A stretch of DNA of 64,000 bases, taken from contig JACCIC010000003.1 in the NCBI GenBank assembly GCA_018907035.1, forward strand, positions 1,712,001-1,776,000, in the 5' to 3' direction. Shown here one piece after another: positions 36,860-48,925 of the stretch. Both the position numbers and the translations under genes were made by a program. Origin of the DNA: Sycobia sp. Sy_11 (taxonomy: Eukaryota; Arthropoda; Insecta; Hymenoptera; Epichrysomallidae). Each line of letters opens with the position of its first letter. The first letter of the stretch is position 1. The notes beneath the pieces were generated by a model. That model searched no databases, was not told the origin of the DNA, and saw only the letters and a program-made list of their open reading frames with translations.

Positions 36860-37640
36860 TTAATAGATTTTTTCATAAGATGAATGCATGATTTTAAAGA
36901 TTTTCGTTTTACTATGAGGACTACGTCGTCCGCGAATATAGATAGAACTGCGCTTTTAGGTATGTTTTTTCTTCTAGAATTAATATCAATTATAAATATG
37001 GGACGACTGAGTATTCCCCCTTAAGGAATTCCTTCAAATACTTTTCTGCGTCCACTTTCTGCATCTTTTAAAGCGTCTACTTCAGTCTGAATTTCCCTTT
37101 TATTCGTTATAAAATTAATAAATTTATGTATATTGGACATCCGTTCTCAGCTAGTATTTTACAATTAACATCATCGAAAACGGCAGTAATATTTACAAAT
37201 ACGCCTAGTACATGCTATTTTGTTCTAAATCCATTCTTATATCATATCTTCATATGATAATCGATGCCATTTATACCGGGCGATAAGCTAGTATTTCTGG
37301 ATTTAAGTGCAACATTGAATTCGCTAAATTTAATTAATCCAATAATTTCAGGGACCTAGTCGGGTAAAATTTTATTCATATCTTTTTTGAATTCCTACGC
37401 TTTTGTCATGTATTTGATTTGACTATTTGCATGATTTGATCTATACAGATGCTATATTTGAATCGCCGATTTACTTTAGTCCAGTCAGTACGTAAAGACA
37501 GGATACGGATTGAATACAAAAGTCTCGTCATCTGTAGCCGTATCTATTTTTTCTATAAGATCAAGTGTTCAAATCGAAAAAATAAAATTCAAAAATCAAG
37601 AAAATTAAATCCATATTACTTTTATTCCCAGTAATGGAAT
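36860..37640 (-). mobile_element. R1-like non-LTR reverse-transcriptase relic, heavily decayed
   Basis: Minus-strand fragments in shifting frames read KFSEFNVALKSRNTSLSPGI with NGIDYHM (early RT block), LGVFVNITAVFDDVNCKIL with ENGCP (the F-D-x-V block), FEGIP-stop-GGILSRPIF (P-Q-G block, with Q turned to a stop) and SIFADDVVLIVKRK (the catalytic A-D-D block). Block order and spacing match R1-type RTs. Several stops and frameshifts make it inactive. It abuts the BEL LTR at 36,843. Confidence 0.72.
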
Positions 37641-37919
37641 TTCATCGGGTATAAGAGAGAAAGTTATGAATAAAATGTTTCTTATTTTCGCTTACTTTTA
37701 AGAATCTTTTACCACTAGAATCACCGTCTTGGCAGTTCCAAGAACAGGGTTAATATTTGTTATTTTAATAGATTGCTTATCTTACAAGTCTATGTCTGGG
37801 CATGAGTCTGTAAGTAAATCTTTGTCAGTTATATCGATTGTGATAGTTTCCGTATGAGATTCTGAGTTAAGATTTTTTATTTTATTTTTGATCCTCGTGA
37901 GTTTTGTTTTTATTTTAGG

Positions 37920-38345
37920 CTATTGAATAAGTGTATAAACATTGTTTATGATATCGATTACTTCTGGAAATTTTTCTTGTTCTACAATTTTTTCAAGCTC
38001 TGATGTATCATTAACATTTATTTTCAGGAGGTTGGAAAACTCTTTCACTGTCATAGGTAGCGGATTTGGCTTATCTTCAAAGAGAGGTAATGCTGGTAGC
38101 AGCGAAATATCTATGAGTTTAATTTTTTCTTCGTCTAAACTGGTTGTTTTTTCTTTTTGTCTATTTTGTTATTTTTAGAAATTATTTGTTTTATTTAATT
38201 TTTTTATTGTAATTATCTTATTCTTAGCCTTTGCCGCTTCCTCAGTATTTATTAAGTAAATAAGGACTCTGTTATCCGAGATATTTCTTATATTACTGAT
38301 ATTTGTAATCTGTTCCATTCCGTCTAAATAGTCGTCGATAGTTAC
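37920..38345 (-). mobile_element. ORF1-like fragment of a non-LTR element, minus strand
   Basis: One frame with two close internal stops reads VTIDDYLDGMEQITNISNIR and VLIYLINTEEAAKAKNKI, then TSLDEEKIKLIDISLLPALP, LFEDKPNPLPMTVKEFSNLL and FPEVIDIINNVYTLIQ before a stop at 37,920. Strand and position upstream of the R1-like RT suggest it is ORF1 of the same relic with the endonuclease region deleted, but no zinc knuckle is visible. I do not recognise the family with certainty. Confidence 0.42.
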
Positions 38346-38619
38346 TCATTCCATAACATTATTTTTAGAAAATGTTTTTATACAAGAAAAAAAATATTAT
38401 GTACATATATAGATGGATACAAAAACATAACAAAAACCACATTAATTATATTGCGTTGTAAAATGATGGTAATACCACGCTCGTTACAATAATGTTATAC
38501 AGTATAGATACACACACGATTGCCTATTTATAATTTTTTTGCAGAGTATTTTACGATACCCGGGTATTGATTGAATTAATAGATATTGGCTTACGTCTAA
38601 ATTAATTATATTTAAAGTT

Positions 38620-39385
38620 GCGCATAGCTCTAACGTCTTTTGAAGTAATTTCAGTGAATCTTAATGACATATCATACGCGAATTGATACAATTTTTTGTT
38701 TGCTTTTTTTGCGCGGGATATGATACAGTAATGGTGAGCCGTTATAGTTGACAATATAATTATTTTCGTTGCGGTATTGAAATTCTTTGACTGTTGCATA
38801 GCCACTGTTTATTAATTCGATCGATTTGAAATTATTTGGTACATACAGTTCAGTAATCAGGTGGTTGTTGATGTTACCTATTGATGTAACGTAGTTTCTG
38901 ATAAGCTAAATTATAAAGGTGTCAGTTCTAATTATTTCAGCTTTTTTATATAACGTAATATTAGCGATTCTTTTTTTGTTTACGTCTGTGTAATTTCTAT
39001 ATAGTCTCAGGCAACATCTCAGTATTTTGCTTTCGAAAATTCTTATTTTTTCCAGTGAGTTAGGGTTAATGTTAAACCAAATGGGGCAAGCATATGTTAG
39101 TATTGGTCGCAATAGGCTCAAGTAAGTTATAATTTTAGTTTTATGATTCAGTGCCAAATAGTAAATGTTATGCAGTTTTGTAAAAATCTTGTTTGCTTTT
39201 ATTAGCTGTGTATTAATGTGGATATTGAATCTTAGTAAATCGTCAAGATATACACCTAAATATCTTACTGATCTATTATGCGTTTTAATTTCGTCATTAT
39301 CTACAATATTAAAGTGTCTCCAGTTTTTTTGACATTTTTTGACGTCCTGTTGTTTATTGGGTTGCGGAAAAGAATTGTCTCGCAC
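38620..39385 (-). pseudogene. Jockey-like ORF2 C-terminal region
   Basis: The frame contains VRYLGVYLDDLLRFNIHI (the Y-L-G-V-x-L-D block after the RT), LLRPILTYACPIWF and LRCCLRLYRNY, standard for the RT connection in Jockey-type elements. After a stop near 38,906 it continues NYVTSIGNINNHLITELY and fades at about 38,620. No poly(A) tail is clear. Confidence 0.8.
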
Positions 39386-39401
39386 TTACTCAGAATTATC
39401 T

Positions 39402-40446
39402 CTAGGTTCTATTACTATAGTGGCGCTTTAGTTTATCGTAAAGAGATTGCAGTTTAGTTTTCACTGTGAAAATGTTTATGGAGGCCACATTAACAATGAG
39501 GTCATCTGCAAATGCAATTATGTAAGAGTTTTTGTTCTCGATGGAGTCTATTAATTTTAATACCTCACTACTATAAATATTAAATAGAATTGGTGAATTC
39601 ACAATTCCTTGTTGTAGACCACGTTAACAAGTTAACGTTTCTTTTGAATCTATGAAGCTAAAGCTTATATTAAATTTCTTATCAGTGATCATATTGAATA
39701 TTATTTTAATTATATGAATAGGAAATTTGTATTTATTAAGTTTGAAAATTAATGCCTCTAATCATAAACTGTCTAATGCTTTCTTAATGTCAATTAAGCA
39801 TGCGCCTATAACCTGATTGTTTGCCATGTGCTTGTTCATGTTTGCTATCAATAAGCTGATTGCATGTGTGGTTGAGTGATTATTTTCGAAGTCAAACTGG
39901 TTTGCCGGAATTATGTTATTAGTATTGCAGTAGCTAATAATTTTTCTATTTAGAATTCTTTCAAATATTTTACTTATAACTGGCAAAAGACAGATGGATC
40001 TTAAATTGTCTAAAGTGTTGGCTTGTGTTGGTTTCTTTTTTAACATAATAGTGCGTGCTATTTGCCATTGATTTGTAAAATGGTTATTATTGATTATGTT
40101 ATTGAATAAGGATACAGTACATATTTAATATTTTAGATGGGATCTTCTTAAGAATATTGGGTATTTTGTCGACACCAAAGGAGGTTTTATTTTTCATATG
40201 CTTGATATGCCATGATATTTCTTTATAATTAGTGAAGGCTCTACTTATGTTATATGTTGGATTAGAAGCAGGGTTGCTTTTACTGAAGTATGTTAGTGGA
40301 GGTGTATCTTTAAATAGTGTTTTTAGTTCATGCATTTTTTCATTAATTGTGTCATGCATCGTTAAGTACTCAGTGTTATTTAGTATATTGATTTTATGGA
40401 AGTGTGTACCTATGATTTTAGAAATACTCTCTGGATTATTTATCAT
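39402..40446 (-). pseudogene. Jockey-like ORF2 reverse transcriptase, broken
   Basis: Separate open pieces carry NKTSFGVDKIPNILKKIPSK (early RT block), LDNLRSICLLPVISKIFERI (R-P-I-S/L block), ANQFDFENNHSTTHAI (usual x-Q-x-G-F-R-x-x-H-S-T), LIDIKKALDSL, then QQGIVNSPILFNIY (usual P-Q-G-S-x-L-S-P) and IIAFADDLIVN (catalytic A-D-D). The P-Q-G and F-D-x-V positions are altered and stops separate the blocks. Confidence 0.85.
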
Positions 40447-40729
40447 GAAACTATTACCATCTAGAATTTTTAATTCGTCTGGGTTTATATTGTTTATGGC
40501 AGAATTATGATTCTTTAGTAATAACCATTCGTTATTACTGACTATAAGACTATCGATGGTGTTATTTTTATTTTTTCGGAATAATCTATTTAGATTTGGA
40601 AAGAAGCTAGCCGATTCTTTATAATTAATATGATTTACTACTTTTAACCATTGCTTATTGGATGCTCTTTTAAATTCTGTATTAATTTGGTATTTTATGA
40701 TTGTTAATATATCGTATTGTCGGTTTATT

Positions 40730-41511
40730 TCATTTTTTGAAATTATAAATGATTTGAGGTTGTTTGTTTATTATTATTGAATCATTTAGAATTAACGTTA
40801 ATTGGATTGCTTTATGGTCACTACCATACCTTAAGTTTTTTAGGAGGTGTTGTGTTGTTATTAGGTTGGAATCTATGAGTGCTAGATCAAGGAATGACTT
40901 TGATCTGATAAATGTTGGTGAATCTGCTAATAGTGTATTGATCCTGTATTTTGCATGATTATTATTAAGCCACTGAACCAAATCAATTCCCTGACTGTTG
41001 CATACCTTATCCCCTAGTTTATTCTGTCTAACATTAAAATCTCCTATAATAACAAACTTATTTTTCCTATTATTTAGTTTTAATTTATACAGAGTTCGTG
41101 CAGATCTTCGTTCAATCTATATTTGTTATTGTATGTTGTATATATGCTTACAGTGTATAAATTAGTGTCATTTTGAAGATTGATTACAATAGTTGTTGCT
41201 TCTAAATTATTAAAAGAAAATTGCGTAAAATTTTTATTGTGTGGAATTTGCTTTTTTATTAAGATGGCCGTGCCTCCGTCTGCATCAGATAGACTATCAT
41301 TTCTAAATATGTTATAATTTTCATGGAATAGATTATGGGATTTACTAAGTTTTGTCTCACTCAGAGCTACAATATCGGGTTGATGTTCTTCTAGGAATAG
41401 ATTGAGTGAGTATCTTGTACTATGACTTATTAATGAGCTTACATTTATTGCAGCGATTTTTAATGTGTCGATGAACTTTTCTAAATTGTGCACTGACTCT
41501 ATACCTGCCAT
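40730..41511 (-). pseudogene. Jockey-like ORF2 endonuclease domain, broken
   Basis: The frame opens MAGIESVHNLEKF and contains LKIAAINVSSL (N-x-x-S/G block), DIVALSETKLSKSH (the catalytic E-T/E-x block), GGTAILIKK, a KFVIIGDFN-type block near 41,060, SPTFIRSKSFLDLALID and YGSDHKAI (the S-D-H block). These are the AP-endonuclease landmarks that nick target DNA. The frame is interrupted near 41,080. Confidence 0.82.
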
Positions 41512-41882
41512 TGAAAATCAATATCTAGATGAGTTGCTATGAAAACTATTTTGCTAATATTCGAATTAATTCTATCCATATAATCTTGTTTAAAACTATT
41601 TAAAAGTGTGGTTATTTCTACACTTTTTTTTGCTGTAACCTTTTGGATGATGTCCTCGATCATGTTATTATTTGGCTGAACTGTTGTCTGCTTTGTTACT
41701 TCATTCGCTGCAATATCTGCATAAGAGGGAATGCTTGCCTTATTTGCTGTCATTTTAGGTATAGTGTTGTGGTTGGTAGAATGTGGCAGTGTTTTGTTTA
41801 ATATTGTGTTGATAGTTGCCTCTCTCTTTGATTTTGCCTGTTCTTTTGTATTGTTTAATATGCTTAATTTTTCAAGGTACAC
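41499..41882 (-). pseudogene. Jockey-like ORF1 C-terminal part
   Basis: A 127-codon lysine- and asparagine-rich frame between the zinc knuckles and the endonuclease contains SYADIAANEVTKQT, a spacer type seen in ORF1 proteins of this group, then a predicted helix. It overlaps the start of the ORF2 frame by a few bases. Confidence 0.65.
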
Positions 41883-41899
41883 AATTTATACAATGTATG

Positions 41900-42060
41900 T
41901 TGTTAGTGTCTGATTTCATAGTTATTGAACATTCTCCTGGTTGATGTACTGATAAACATTTACAGTATCAGTATTGCATATTGCAATTCGATGCAACATG
42001 TCCAAACCTTTGACATTTTCTGCATTGATTTACTATTAATTTTCTATTAATAAGATTATC
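41900..42060 (-). pseudogene. Jockey-like ORF1 zinc-knuckle region
   Basis: Minus-strand reading NQCRKCQRFGHVASNC is a C-x2-C-x4-H-x4-C knuckle. After one stop, YCKCLSVHQPGEC and CINCVP follow with further Cys/His spacing typical of ORF1 proteins, which bind element RNA. Upstream ORF1 sequence (above 42,060) is not readable. Confidence 0.8.
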
Positions 42061-43198
42061 ACTAACTGTATACTTTATTCTTAACGCTACAAGGCACGTA
42101 CCAAAGTCTTAACTGCTCCAAGGATGGAACAAAACATCATTCCATAGCATTAATTATTATTACCTGGTTTCTTTTTGGAAACGTGCTACTTGCAATAATA
42201 CAGGAGTATGTTGTTGTTGCTTTAGTCCGTGATAGATTTTTATGGGACATACTAAGAATTAACTCCATTCTAGGGATCATGATGGCTGCACCACTTGAAG
42301 CCCTCTCAGAAGTAGTGCAACTGAGGTTACCACTAATTTAATATTAAACATTTACGAATAGTTACCGTAGTATATTTCATTCATGTACTAGCCTTTAACA
42401 ATAGATCGACACAAATCAAAACACAGCTTCGTCATTCAGTAAACACGTCTGCTCGTGGGGAATGTTCGACCCGAACTCCGTTATTTAGATCATACTAATA
42501 ATATCTAGAAAAATATGAAATTCTTGCAATTCAAGAGGAAAAATCCTTAATATTAAATAAACAAAATGTGTAATACTAAAAACTTATAATTCGTTTAACT
42601 TCACGCAATATAATCAGAAAGAAAACTTTGATTTTATTGTTAGCTTATGCCATATAACTGTATGGAAGGTGCCGCGAAGCACCAGTGCATTCCCGATGTC
42701 TTGGACAGATAAAATCGCTCTTGATGTCCAAAGGTGAAAAAGTGCGTTTCGCCGTATTGTTGCACCTCATAAGAAGTTTTGTTTTAGTTTTCTTTTTTTA
42801 ATTCTTCTATTGGCCAAGAATCCACATGCACCGCTCGTGGTAGTTGCTCAGAATCGCACACAAATATTTTATTACACTGAATTATGCACGAACTGCTCGA
42901 TTATTCGTTTACGAGCAAAGTGATCAGTCGAATGAGAATATCATTCTCGAGAGCCGGGTCAAATTTTTTAATCTTTTAGAATATGTTTATAAAAGAAAAT
43001 ACACGTCATCTATTACATGTCCGCACCCATTCATATAGGCTTCATATTCATATAGGCTTACGAAGATACATATTTCCATAGAGTATTTCCATTTGATGAC
43101 AAGCTATTGATAGACAAGACCTATTGTATTTGTTGGAGCAATGGGGCCTGTCGTCGGCTTGAAAATATATCTATAGAATTTTCCCTTTTCCTCCTCCT

Positions 43199-43205
43199 CT
43201 CACTC

Positions 43206-43260
<55 letters not shown>
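43199..43260. repeat. (CT)n microsatellite
   Basis: About 30 units with one early interruption. Confidence 0.95.
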
Positions 43261-43264
<4 letters not shown>

Positions 43265-44580
43265 CTTACCTGTGTTTCATCAACGAGTATTTATGAGGCC
43301 TAGAAAAACGCTTCGGCGTGTACACGTGCAGGACACACGCGCGAACTCTGCGTCGTTTATGATTCCTGCTTAAAAGTACGCAGATTATACGGATTAAATT
43401 GTTCGGCGATTCGAATCATAAGTCACAGTTCCTTATTAATTGTAATGTTATATTGCTATATAAGTATACGGCTTTTTCCTCCACCCTAGCAGTGGAGGTT
43501 TTTTATGTCATTTATTTATTCTGTTTTACGGTAGATTAATAAATACATATATTTAGTTACTTAATCAATGCAAAATATTCTTTGTACACCCAAACATTCA
43601 TTTCCTCCTTTCCCGAACCCGACCTGTCAGTTTTATACTAAACAGTATTTAAAAATTATTATTTAATGTGCTCCGGTTTGATGTGGATAACATTATCTAT
43701 TGGTTTATAAACTACTTATATTTTATATGACGCATGGTAAATAAGCATAAATAGAATTTTTGTAAAGTACATATTAAATACTAGAAAAAAATATTTAATA
43801 TAAATCGTGAAAAATATAAATAAAGGGATAAGACTAAAATATTTTACATAAATATATACGTCCAATAGATCTATTTAGACCAGATTTCTTTTATACTTCA
43901 CACTTAAGTCAAACGATAAATTGTGTTTAAAAAAACTCGTTAAATTTCTGAGAGTTGAATTTTCAATACCCCAAGAATACAGGATTTATAAAAATTTCTA
44001 TAGAAAAATGACACAGCATCCTCTGTAGATTTTCTCGCGTCTGTAACCACTCCTTTACCGTCCTCCCAAGGAGAAAAGGTGAAATGAGATGACTTAGCAT
44101 ATTCTCTTACATGTAATCGACGAAAACTCCTGTATAGAGCGGCGCAACAAAAAAAAGGCGACGACATAGAGGGGCACGCGTGAGTTAACGAGAGGTACGC
44201 GGGTCGAGGGCGATAGGTTACCGTGTACAAAAAATTGTGCGCCGCCGCGCAGAGTGATGTAGGGAATGGACAGAGGTATGGATGAAAGATTGATTCATCG
44301 TCCGCTCGGGCGAGAGCGAGGGGAGGGGGCATTAATATCTCTGCAAGAACGACGAACGTTGATTTAGTGTGAAAGCGAGCTGACTTGTCATCGCGGGCTG
44401 TTTTTTGGTTTTCTTTTTTTTCGGTTTTGTTTTTTAACGAATTCAGCGATTCGCCGCTTTAAATCTATCGATGAGATATTTGTTATGTGACAACGTCGGG
44501 ACATCAGAAATGAAAAAAAATTGAGTGGATCATCCATGGATCGTTGTTTCTTTGATCGATCATTGTTAAAAGTGACTGGA

Positions 44581-44583
<3 letters not shown>

Positions 44584-44644
<61 letters not shown>
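44584..44644. repeat. (TA)n microsatellite
   Basis: About 30 uninterrupted units. Confidence 0.95.
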
Positions 44645-44649
<5 letters not shown>

Positions 44650-44689
44650 CGTCCAGCAACCATACATGTATTTTTGAGGCAGGCCAAAA

Positions 44690-45240
44690 TCGTACGTCGG
44701 GTCATTACGTATACTTCCCGACGATTTTTAAACGGGGGGAACTAAGCAACGGAAATCAGGAAAGAGGAGAAGGCATACGGTATTAATAAGGAGAGGGAAC
44801 GAAGAAAGTGAAAGTGATATGGCAACGCTGTTTGTACGCCGCAAAGAAAATATACATCGAAGATATAGTCTCCAGAAAATTCTAGTATAATCCCTGGACA
44901 ATTTTGGAGACATATAAATGGTATACAAAGGTATTAGCCAATGTATATGGGCGACTAACTGCGTAGCTCGCGCCCCCTTCCTCAATAAAAGTCCGACCAG
45001 ATGCGGCCCGAATCGTATAGCTAGGCCGCAGGTCCGTCCGTGGCGCGCACTGGCCGCGCCGAAATTACGACTCGGACTGAAATGCCCCTCTCTACCTCCC
45101 CCACCGATGCTATCTTCCCGTAGGAAAGTCGGAAGAAAGCGAAATGCGCGCTTGTGCGTCATTTATGACCCCCCTTTGTATACAAAGTATGAAATCCGAG
45201 AGGCCGCCGAATATCACCAACGGTTTTGACAAATGCAACT
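44690..45240. other. GC-rich island after (TA)n
   Basis: CpG-rich, with frames on both strands up to 144 codons that resemble no known protein. It directly precedes the LTR-like unit at 45,340. Confidence 0.4.
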
Positions 45241-45447
45241 TAACAGAGAGTTTTAAAATATATGATGAATACTCGGAGCCGAAGAAAATATTATTTTGAA
45301 GAAAATTCCCGAATAAAATATAAAAACGTCGATCTGCGCGTAGATTATTACTACTATTATTACTATGTTTATTATAATGATTACAATTGTTATTATAATT
45401 ACTAATTATTATTGTTACTTTTACTATTATAATGTAAAATATATATA

Positions 45448-45850
45448 TTTATAATCCATAATTATTACCGATTATTTAATATTTTTGTTGTTTTACTATA
45501 TTAAATAGTATACGTTATAATTAATTATTATAATTATTATCTTTATTATTATTATCATCATCGTTATTATTATTACTTATGATCTATAATTATTACCGAT
45601 TATTTAAGATTCTAATTGTTTTACTATATTAAATAGTATACGTTATCATTAATTATTATAATTATTATTATTATAGTTATTATTATTATTAATATTATTA
45701 TTATTATTTACGTATTTATGATCTATAATGTTTACAGAGTATTGCCGGTTCTAATTGTTTTACTATTATATTCGTTAGTATACGTTTATAATCAATTATT
45801 ATAATTATTATTATTAATAATTATTTTTCTATTATGATATTGCAAGATAT
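45448..45850. repeat. Tandem imperfect repeat of about 130 bp, three copies, AT-only
   Basis: ataattattaccgattattt then attgttttactatattaaat and agtatacgttat recur with starts near 45,455, 45,584 and 45,723. The third copy is more diverged, and a decayed fourth may run to about 45,930. The array sits in an almost pure A/T block (45,340-46,060). Confidence 0.75.
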
Positions 45851-46290
45851 GTGTTTGTAATCTAGAATTAGTACTATTAACCAATTTATAGTTACTGCCA
45901 ATTAATACTACTACGTTGAAGAATATTTACATCAAAATAATTTATATTTTATACTGTACCAGTCTTTATAATTACTAAATAACAAATATTATTTTATTTA
46001 TTGTCATTAATATTGATGATAGAAATCTTTTATATTTATTATTATTATTTCTCTACACGTATAATTATTTAATAACGTTTTATATATGTATATATAACAT
46101 CAATAACCTTTTTAATTATTCTTCTCAGTTTTATTTTGAAAAAAAAATATATATATATATATATAGAACTAAGATAAATTTAAGAAATTGTAAGAGATGA
46201 ATGGAGACTGCTTTGTCTTTATGAAAAGCCCCTTCCATCACCCCGCCACAACCGAATTTTCCGTGAACAAAATTTCGGCGGCGTCGCGGC

Positions 46291-46332
46291 CAGGGTATAA
46301 ATATGAGCCCTCTAACACGCAAAAGCCAGACT
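46291..46332 (+). promoter_or_regulatory. Candidate core promoter (TATA plus initiator-like) of a second LTR-like unit
   Basis: tataaata at 46,296 is followed 32 bp later by ccagact, an initiator-like sequence (A at 46,328). A good donor (aaaaa|gtaagttag) lies at about 46,399. The start-site context aaaagccag resembles aaaagcag at the 35,439 promoter. Confidence 0.45.
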
Positions 46333-46790
46333 GCCAGCCGTGTTCGATCCGCTCGTATCTTAACAGAGTTTTTTCAAGAATATATTGATTAGAATAAAAA
46401 GTAAGTTAGAAAAATCTCGTTTTGCGTTGTTTTTCCTTTAAATCCGCGAAGCACGTGCTCATCTTTAGGTCGGGGGACGCTAGTCTTTGCAGGCAAGAAA
46501 ATTGCCGCTGGACCTTGCAGTCTCCTTTAAAGTTTAGCGCGGATAGCTAGTGAGGTGGACTGGAGCCCGAGGAAGCTCGCGCCCCTACTACCTCCTAGAG
46601 GATATCGGATTCGTCGCCGCTCCCGATATTCAACCGGTCGTGTTGAAGCTGCCCCGAGTGTGACCCTCACGAACGGTGAAATAACGCTAACGCGCCGCGA
46701 ATAAAACAATCTCACGATCCGGCCCGCGTATCCCTGGCTTCATGCTAAAGCGTGGCCAAAAAACTAGGGGGCAACCAGCGGAAGTCAATG

Positions 46791-48610
46791 GCAGTAATCG
46801 CACTATAGAACAATAATTTGAAACAAAATATTATTAGGATTTTTTATGTTTCAATTATATGCCCAATATAAAATTCTAGTTTTTATTCTTGGTTTTTTTC
46901 TATATAATTTGTAATACCAAAATAAAGTATAAGTGACAGTAATTTAAAGGAAAATATTAATATATAGAGAATATTATTATGTAATTTTAATGGAATTTGA
47001 CGATTGTATTAAATTGAACCTCGAATTATTAAGACCGAAAACCTTTGAATAGGCTATTTTACTTCGTACTTCGTTCTCCGCGCATTTCAATGCGGATCAA
47101 CGATTTCCAAAATTTATAAAGCTGAAAGAGGCAGTGTTTCGATGGCCTCCGTACTTACAAAAAAAACAGCGCAAAGGCCGGAGAAGATAGATATACGTTG
47201 TACGGTCAGATATACGAAATATACATACTGGGAGAGAGTGAGGAGAGCAGATATTGCATCCTCATCAATCAGGCAACGAGCGATCAACAACACTTATTAG
47301 GCGGAGCTATACAACAGACTGAGAGCAACTTTAGATAAAAGGACTTATAAAAAAAATAAAAATATATAAGAAATAAATTCATTGTCAAACAACATGTTTC
47401 GTTCGGTCCGACTTTTGTCATTTTAGTACTCAACCTACACACACACACGCACACGCACACACACACACATGTACACGGAATATTTTACCATAAGCTGCCA
47501 CAATTCAATACGTATACGTGGTCTGATAATAAATATTTTGTAATGAATTAATATAATTTGGTGGATAATTAATAAAATTATAGAGCATTTCATTACTGGC
47601 ATTTCGTGACGCTATTCATTCCTTCAAATTTTATAATTACACTTACGTATGAGTTTTATCAACCATGGTTGCTATTTCGATGATCATTACACTGTTTGGC
47701 ATCCTACATTTATTGTAGCCTAGCATTGATTATGTTCTGCATGCGTTTGCTGCCCTATATTTTTAGGTTTCCAACATTGTCTGACACCTAGCATTGCGTA
47801 GCGCGTTACCCTGCTTTGGTGACCCTCTTGGTCTACCGTCTATGGATAGTCACCAGGTTCTACGCCCCTATGCCCCAGAGCGGATGACCCTGCGGTGCTG
47901 GACATCACTCCCTAGGAACAACTTTAGCACAACACCCGATTGGGTACTGCGTACTATTCAGCTGCCAGTCATGTAGTTCTCAGTTGTTCCCGACTAAGAG
48001 AGTCGAGCAGAGAGTATCACCGGGCGTTGTTGCACCATCAGGGTCAGCAACGAAATCAAACGAACTCGAAAAGCAAGCCCCACCGATTTCCAGCTGCAAA
48101 GTCTCAACGATATTATACAAACATCTACCAATTCAGACTGGTCTCGTAAAATTGCTTTCACGTTTTATTACCGGCAGCAGCAAGAAGGAAGGCGGCTAGT
48201 TCGATAAGGAACACCAAGCAAATCATAGTAAAATCGTGACAGATAAAAACATTTTTGTTCAATATACATACATACGATATCTTTATATTTTTTAATATCA
48301 TCACTCTAATTTATAAATAATAAATATAAATATATTAAGGAAAATAAAAGTACGCTTATAAAAATTAATACAAGAGGAATGGAGTCAAGGAGAATTGAAG
48401 ATATTGGACATTTTTATAATGCTTAGACTTTCCAAAATAAAATACTCAAAGATAATTCTGGAAATAAATACAAATATTGACAGGAGTGGAGAATTAGGAA
48501 GAATGTGAAGAAGATTAAGGTGAACCAAAATTCATATTATATAGCATATTCATAAGATTTGCAAAAGAAATTAATAAATATTTTTATCGGTCTTAAGAGT
48601 ATTTCTAATA
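46791..48610. other. Spacer with an unexplained balanced block
   Basis: (CA)n at 47,437-47,470. The block 47,760-48,200 has coding-like composition; its longest plus frames (60-71 codons) are not recognised and could be a decayed mobile element. Confidence 0.35.
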
Positions 48611-48776
48611 TAATATATTATACTAAAATAATGACAGTCAGACTATCCTTGTTTATAGTCACGCCCGAAGAATCTGAAATAGAACTTATTACTAAAAATA
48701 AATTAAATTCAAAATAATAAAAATAAATTTAATCATAAACTAAAATAACTGTAAACTGTAATTCATTTCAAACTAA

Positions 48777-48821
48777 GTTTAGTCCTTGAAGGTGAATCGC
48801 AGTGGTTCTAAACGTCGGACG
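48777..48821 (+). ncRNA. Second hammerhead-ribozyme-like motif (degenerate), inside the MITE-like element
   Basis: gtttagtccttgaaggtgaa then tcgcagtggttctaaacgtcgga aligns with the 25,329 motif over about 43 bp with roughly a quarter of bases changed. The core is damaged here (CTTGAAG for CTGATGA, TAAAC for GAAAC). The shared pattern suggests a common ancestor with an intact core. Confidence 0.28.
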
Positions 48822-48851
48822 CCAAAGGTGAATTTAAATTTAAGGTAGTGG

Positions 48852-48925
48852 AGACAGTCAGGTTGTCTTTACTAACATAGAATATTATTTTATTATTTTT
48901 ATTTTTATTTTGTTATAAAATTTAT
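48852..48925. repeat. Internal segment of the MITE-like element shared with 13.54 kb
   Basis: agtcaggttgtctttactaa, then catagaatattattttatta, repeats the sequence at 13,537-13,612 with few differences. Its position inside the 48.6-kb inverted repeats hints that one family member inserted into another. Confidence 0.7.

Larger units (their letters stand above)
38620..42060 (-). mobile_element. Jockey-like non-LTR retrotransposon, decayed
   Basis: Read on the minus strand: ORF1 zinc knuckles, an ORF1 tail, then ORF2 with an apurinic-type endonuclease, reverse transcriptase and C-terminal region, in the standard order for the Jockey group. Many stops and frameshifts split it, so it cannot be active. 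The clade call rests on gene order and RT/endonuclease motifs. AT content is like the surroundings, consistent with age. Confidence 0.85.
42061..44690. other. Non-coding sequence with (CT)n and (TA)n tracts
   Basis: (CT)n at 43,199-43,260 and (TA)n at 44,584-44,644. The 42,120-42,340 patch may be diverged 5' sequence of the Jockey-like element. No gene recognised. Confidence 0.45.
45340..46790 (+). mobile_element. LTR-like unit: AT-only tract, TATA promoter, GC-rich leader
   Basis: About 720 bp of A/T-only sequence with tandem repeats is followed by a TATA/initiator pair and about 350 bp of GC-rich non-coding sequence (46,440-46,790). The latter has an inverted repeat (atatcgg...ccgatat, 46,603-46,630) and an aataaa at 46,700. 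The layout repeats that of the insert at 34,690-36,200. No protein frame is present. I cannot define the ends or a second copy, so a lone LTR is an inference. Confidence 0.35.
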
